Source: Clostridiales bacterium
GTDB lineage: Bacteria > Bacillota > Sulfobacillia > UBA995
Length of the DNA stretch: 8,743 nucleotides
Direction of reading: 5' to 3'
Assembly: GCA_003517845.1 (NCBI GenBank)
Contig: DOZU01000155.1
Location: 1 to 8,743 of the forward strand
How positions within the stretch are numbered: the stretch's first letter is position 1; each line of letters starts with the position of its first letter. The notes beneath the pieces were generated by a model that was not told where the DNA came from, ran no database searches, and saw only the letters and a list, made by a program, of their open reading frames with translations. Shown one piece after another: positions 5,565 through 8,743 of this stretch. Made by a program: the position numbers and the translations under genes.

Positions 5565-7469
5565 TTGATCCTTAGAGTGCTGGGCGACCGGTATCGGCTG
5601 CTCGAGCGCATCGGGGGCGGGGGCATGGCGACCGTGTACCGCGGGGAGGATGTCCTCCTCGGGCGCAAGGTCGCCGTGAAGCTGCTGAAGCCGCAACTGG
5701 TGGTCGACGAGGATTTCGCGAGTCGATTCAGGCATGAAGCCAGGGCGGCCGCCAGCCTTTCCCACTCCAACATCGTGAGCGTGTACGATGTGGGCCAGGA
5801 AGATGGAACTCCCTACATCGTAATGGAGTATGTCGAGGGTATGACGCTCAAGGACCTCATCCGGCAGAAGGGTCGGCTCTCGCCGGGAGAGGCGGCGCAT
5901 ATCTCCATACGGATCGCCCGGGCCCTGGAACATGCCCATGCTGCCGGGCTCGTACACCGGGACATCAAACCCCAGAACATCCTGGTTGCCGGTCAGGGCC
6001 GCGTCAAAGTGACGGATTTCGGTATCGCCGGGGTGACTACCGAGGGCACTGTGACTTTCGGCACCGAGGCCATCGTGGGTTCTGTGACCTACTTCTCTCC
6101 GGAACAGGCCCGGGGCGAGAAAGTGGGCGTGACCTCCGACCTCTATTCGCTGGGAGTGGTGCTGTACGAGATGCTGGCCGGCCAACCGCCGTTTGCCGGC
6201 GACGGACCCTTTGGGGTTGCCCTCATGCACTTGCAGGTGACGCCCCGCCCCCTGCGGGAGATCGTCCCGGAAGTGCCCGCCGATCTTGAAGCTATCGTCG
6301 AGCGGGCTATGGCCAAGCCGGCTGAACACCGCTATCCTTCCGCGGGCGACATGCGGCGGGCGCTGGAGGCGGTAGCCCGCCGGTTCCCTCCCGCTGAGCA
6401 CCTGACGGACGGCGATGAATTCCCCACCGTGGTCCCGCCGGCCCACCGGGACAGCGAGAGAGGGCGGAGGGAGCCGACGATGCGGCGTGGCGCGAGCAAG
6501 CGGCGGGGCTGGCGCGTGCGCTCGGCCCGGGCCGTGCTGATCGTGGTCATCGGGTTGCTGGCGGTAGGCGGTTATCTTGGGTTTCAGGCCTTGCGCGAAT
6601 GGTGGCTCATACCGGAGGTGATCGTCCCTGATGTGCTGGGGACGAGTCTGGTGGCGGCGGAGCGCCGGCTCGAGGAGTTCCGGCTGACCGGCCGGGTCGT
6701 CGGCGAGCAATTCCACGAGGAGGCGCCGCCCGGCGAGGTCTTGCGCCAGAACCCGCAGGCGGGCGAGCGGGTGCGCGAGGGCCGGGCAGTTGAACTCTGG
6801 ATCAGCAAGGGCAGGGAACTGGTAGAGGCGGTGCCCGGGGTGGTGGGGCTGCCGGTCCGGGAAGCCCGTTTGCGGCTCTCGGAAGCGGGGTTGCGCATCG
6901 GCAGCGAGACGAGCGCTTACAACCTGGAGGTCCCGGCCGATCACGTCATAGCTCAGAACCCTGTGGCGGGCACCGAGGGCCTGGTCCGGGGAGCACCGGT
7001 CTACCTGCAAGTCAGCCTGGGACCGGAGCCGGTGGCGTTGATCCTTCCCGACTTCCGGGGCGAGCTGCTGGAGACCGTCCGGCAACGCCTCAGAGAACTC
7101 GAGTTGGTCGAAGGGACCATCACCGAACAAGAGGGGCCCGGCAATCCCGGGACCGTGGGCGGGCAGACCCCCGCGCCTGGCACGGCCGTTGCGAGCGGCT
7201 CCCCGATCGATCTGGTCGTCATCCGGGCGCCGGCGCAACCGATTCGGCAGGTCATAGTCACGGTAGAGGTGCCAGACGCCGGTCCGGAACGCCAGGATGT
7301 GCGGGTGGCGGTCATTGACCGCAATGGCCAACGCACTCGCATCGTCTTCCGGCAGGACGACGTGCCGGCGGGTACGCGCCTGCGGACGCTTGTCGACTAC
7401 GAGGGGGAAGTGGCGACCATCCGCATCCTGATTGAGGGGATGGTGGTGAGGGAGTACGAAGTTCGCTGA
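5565..7469 (+). CDS. prkC: Membrane Ser/Thr protein kinase with three extracellular PASTA repeats (PrkC/Stk1 type)
   Basis: The 634-residue protein is a Hanks-type kinase. The N-terminal catalytic domain (about 10-270) shows the Gly-rich loop IGGGGMATVY (16-25), ATP-binding Lys39 in VAVK, HRDIKPQN with catalytic Asp133, DFG with Asp151, and SPEQARG after a Thr-rich activation loop (Thr158, 159, 162, 164, 167) that probably autophosphorylates. A basic, charged juxtamembrane stretch (about 290-322) leads to one transmembrane helix (323-343). Outside the cell are three PASTA repeats (about 352-416, 417-487, 488-554), which in this family bind muropeptides or lipid II, and a final domain of about 80 residues (555-634). 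The chosen start is TTG at 5565, 8 nt after prpC, because MI..VLGDRY matches the usual N-terminus; a GA/G-rich stretch (5544-5553) lies upstream at long spacing. GTG at 5577 is an alternative. Known family roles are growth, germination and envelope homeostasis; substrates here are inferred. Confidence 0.95.
   Translation: MILRVLGDRYRLLERIGGGGMATVYRGEDVLLGRKVAVKLLKPQLVVDEDFASRFRHEARAAASLSHSNIVSVYDVGQEDGTPYIVMEYVEGMTLKDLIRQKGRLSPGEAAHISIRIARALEHAHAAGLVHRDIKPQNILVAGQGRVKVTDFGIAGVTTEGTVTFGTEAIVGSVTYFSPEQARGEKVGVTSDLYSLGVVLYEMLAGQPPFAGDGPFGVALMHLQVTPRPLREIVPEVPADLEAIVERAMAKPAEHRYPSAGDMRRALEAVARRFPPAEHLTDGDEFPTVVPPAHRDSERGRREPTMRRGASKRRGWRVRSARAVLIVVIGLLAVGGYLGFQALREWWLIPEVIVPDVLGTSLVAAERRLEEFRLTGRVVGEQFHEEAPPGEVLRQNPQAGERVREGRAVELWISKGRELVEAVPGVVGLPVREARLRLSEAGLRIGSETSAYNLEVPADHVIAQNPVAGTEGLVRGAPVYLQVSLGPEPVALILPDFRGELLETVRQRLRELELVEGTITEQEGPGNPGTVGGQTPAPGTAVASGSPIDLVVIRAPAQPIRQVIVTVEVPDAGPERQDVRVAVIDRNGQRTRIVFRQDDVPAGTRLRTLVDYEGEVATIRILIEGMVVREYEVR
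7448..7454 (+). promoter_or_regulatory. Possible rsgA Shine-Dalgarno sequence inside the end of prkC
   Basis: A purine-rich GAGGGAG at 7448-7454 (within the last prkC codons) is placed as expected for an rsgA start at about 7460-7468, where homology would put the N-terminus. No ATG, GTG, TTG or CTG exists in the rsgA frame at that point. The ATG at 7510 has no comparable sequence upstream. Confidence 0.35.
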
Positions 7470-7509
7470 ACTCAGAGGTCGGGTCATCCGGGCGCACGGC
7501 GCCCGCTTC

Positions 7510-8340
7510 ATGGTGGCGGCTCCTGGCGGGCTGCTTGAGTGCCGGCCGCGCGGGCGGATGCGGCGTACGGGCGAGCAGGTCCTGGTGGGGGATGAGGTCC
7601 GGGTGAAGGTCATCACCCCGGGCGAAGCGGCCATCGAGGGCATTCTCCCCCGCAAGACCCAACTGGAACGCCCCCCGGTGGCGAACGCCGATCAGGCGGT
7701 GCTGGTCACGACGGTCCGCGATCCGGAGTCGTCGTTGCTCACCCTCGATCGCTTGCTGGTACAAGCGATCTATCAGGGTCTGGCCGCCTTGATCTGCTTG
7801 AATAAAGTCGACCTCCTGGCTGCGGGAGGAGCGGACGGCTACCTTGCCCCTTACCGGAGGGCCGGCTTTCGAACCGTAGCGACCAGCGCCACGACCGGGC
7901 AAGGCATCGCTGAACTACGGCAGGAACTCGCGGGCGTCATATCCGTGCTCGCCGGCGAGAGCGGGGTTGGGAAGTCCTCGCTGCTCAACGCCTTGCGTCC
8001 GGGACTCGCGCTGCGAACGGGCAACCTGGGTGCGACGGGACGCGGCCGCCATACGACGCGCCACCTGGAACTCCTGGAGGTGTCCGAGCATGGCTTGGTG
8101 GCCGACACCCCCGGACTGTCCCTGGTCAGCTTGCCGGCGATGCCGCCCGGCCGGCTGGCCGCATACTGGCCGGAGTTGGCTGAGCTGGCTCCCGATTGCC
8201 GCTTCCGTACCTGCGTCCATCGCCAGGAACCAGGTTGCCGGGTACGAGCTGCCCGCGGGTCGGGCGAGTTGGATCAGGGCAGGTACGAGCGATACCTTAG
8301 CCTGCTCCGAGAGGTGGAGCTGGCCGACCGGAGGTACTGA
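7510..8340 (+). CDS. rsgA: Ribosome small-subunit assembly GTPase RsgA (CpgA/YjeQ); true start unclear
   Basis: RsgA is a circularly permuted GTPase that binds the 30S subunit and checks its late assembly. From ATG 7510 the protein is 276 residues. The GTPase motifs appear in permuted order: NKVD (98-101, G4), TSA (125-127, G5), GESGVGKSS (149-157, G1/P-loop), HTT (181-183, G2) and DTPGL (199-203, G3). A zinc knuckle follows with Cys230, Cys235, His237 and Cys243. The N-terminal OB fold is clipped at this start: the in-frame codons just upstream (about 7471-7509) encode LRGRVIRAHGARF, which looks like the first OB strand in homologs. With them the protein would reach about 290 residues, the usual length. 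That region is open back to a TGA at 7447 but has no canonical start codon. ATG 7510 is therefore the first standard start, not necessarily the real one. In B. subtilis RsgA is a PrkC substrate, consistent with its place after the kinase. Confidence 0.9.
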   Translation: MVAAPGGLLECRPRGRMRRTGEQVLVGDEVRVKVITPGEAAIEGILPRKTQLERPPVANADQAVLVTTVRDPESSLLTLDRLLVQAIYQGLAALICLNKVDLLAAGGADGYLAPYRRAGFRTVATSATTGQGIAELRQELAGVISVLAGESGVGKSSLLNALRPGLALRTGNLGATGRGRHTTRHLELLEVSEHGLVADTPGLSLVSLPAMPPGRLAAYWPELAELAPDCRFRTCVHRQEPGCRVRAARGSGELDQGRYERYLSLLREVELADRRY

Positions 8341-8343
8341 GAC

Positions 8344-8743
8344 ATGGGGCTGACGGTCAGCGCATCGGTTTTGGCGGGCGATCATGGAGCCTTGGCCGCG
8401 GAGGCCATCCGGGCGGCCGCGGCGGGGGCGGACCTGATCCATGTGGACGTCATGGACGGGCGGTTCGTCCCGCCCATCACCTTCGGCCAGGGCGTCGTTG
8501 AGGCCCTCGGACGCGCCGTCGCCCTGCCGCTGGATGTTCATTTGATGGTGTGCGAACCGGAACGGCAGGTGCCTTCGTTCGTCGAAGCGGGCGCCCAGCT
8601 GATCACCGTTCACGCTGAGGCATCCGTGCACCTGCACCGCGTGCTGGGCGAGATCCGGCGGGCAGGATGTGGGGCCGGGGTTGCGCTCAACCCGGGGACG
8701 CCGGCGGAGAGCGTACTTCCCCTGCTGGACCTGGTGGACCTCG
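8344..8743 (+). CDS. rpe: Ribulose-phosphate 3-epimerase, N-terminal part (runs off the window)
   Basis: The first 133 residues of a TIM-barrel epimerase that interconverts ribulose 5-phosphate and xylulose 5-phosphate in the pentose phosphate and Calvin pathways. Visible signatures are HVDVMDG (33-39, metal ligands His33 and Asp35), FVPPITFG (41-48), HLMV (66-69, metal ligand His66) and ALNPGTP in the later part. The usual S-P-S-I-L near the N-terminus reads S-A-S-V-L (6-10) here, keeping the active-site serine. The second catalytic Asp (about 175) and the phosphate-binding loop lie beyond the window. CGGAGG at 8329-8334 is 9 nt upstream of ATG 8344, which starts 3 nt after the rsgA stop, so the two are probably co-translated. 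The family is normally about 220 residues, so about 40 percent is missing. Confidence 0.95.
   Translation, partial: MGLTVSASVLAGDHGALAAEAIRAAAAGADLIHVDVMDGRFVPPITFGQGVVEALGRAVALPLDVHLMVCEPERQVPSFVEAGAQLITVHAEASVHLHRVLGEIRRAGCGAGVALNPGTPAESVLPLLDLVDL

Noticed and set aside
7461..7476. Programmed +1 frameshift at the prkC stop producing a PrkC-RsgA fusion
   Set aside because: A +1 shift at CGC TGA would enter the rsgA frame and explain the missing start. However, there is no slippery sequence, and the PrkC C-terminus is outside the cell while RsgA must work on cytoplasmic ribosomes.
5229..7655. 808-codon open frame on the - strand opposite prpC, prkC and the start of rsgA
   Set aside because: It is exactly in codon register with prkC. 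A stop would need TTA, CTA or TCA codons in prkC, which are rare at this G+C, so a long antisense frame is expected. Its translation is Arg/His/Pro-rich without a recognisable domain.

Overview
The window is a GC-rich (roughly two-thirds G+C by eye), gene-dense stretch carrying nine genes, all on the + strand. The order is priA (3' end) - def/fmt - zinc metallopeptidase - rsmB - rlmN - prpC - prkC - rsgA - rpe (5' end). This is the classic Bacillota translation/signalling cluster known from Bacillus subtilis (priA-def-fmt-rsmB-rlmN-prpC-prkC-rsgA-rpe), with a YugP-type metallopeptidase between fmt and rsmB as often seen in Clostridia-like lineages. With this G+C, the source is probably a high-GC member of the Bacillota or a close relative (Symbiobacterium-, Thermaerobacter- or Limnochorda-like). 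The sequence alone does not settle the genus.

Layout. Positions 1-158 are the last 51 codons of the primosomal helicase PriA. Positions 178-1626 are one open reading frame that reads through from a complete peptide deformylase into a complete methionyl-tRNA formyltransferase. Positions 1655-2347 encode a small membrane zinc metallopeptidase. Positions 2347-3723 (RsmB) and 3720-4814 (RlmN) encode two rRNA methyltransferases joined by short overlaps. Positions 4816-5556 (PP2C phosphatase) and 5565-7469 (membrane Ser/Thr kinase with three PASTA repeats) form a phospho-signalling pair. Positions 7510-8340 encode the ribosome-assembly GTPase RsgA, whose true start is problematic. From 8344 to the window edge is ribulose-phosphate 3-epimerase.

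The genes are packed with gaps of 0-40 nt or overlaps of 1-4 nt. I see no terminator and no stretch above 300 nt without a gene, so they are likely one operon. The theme is the start of protein synthesis and ribosome maturation (formylation and deformylation, rRNA methylation, 30S assembly) linked to cell-envelope sensing by the PASTA kinase.

I found no mobile element, CRISPR array, RNA gene or unknown defence-like system. The points worth a second look are the Def-Fmt fusion, a near-consensus sigma-A promoter buried in the fmt part, and the absence of a canonical start codon where RsgA should begin.
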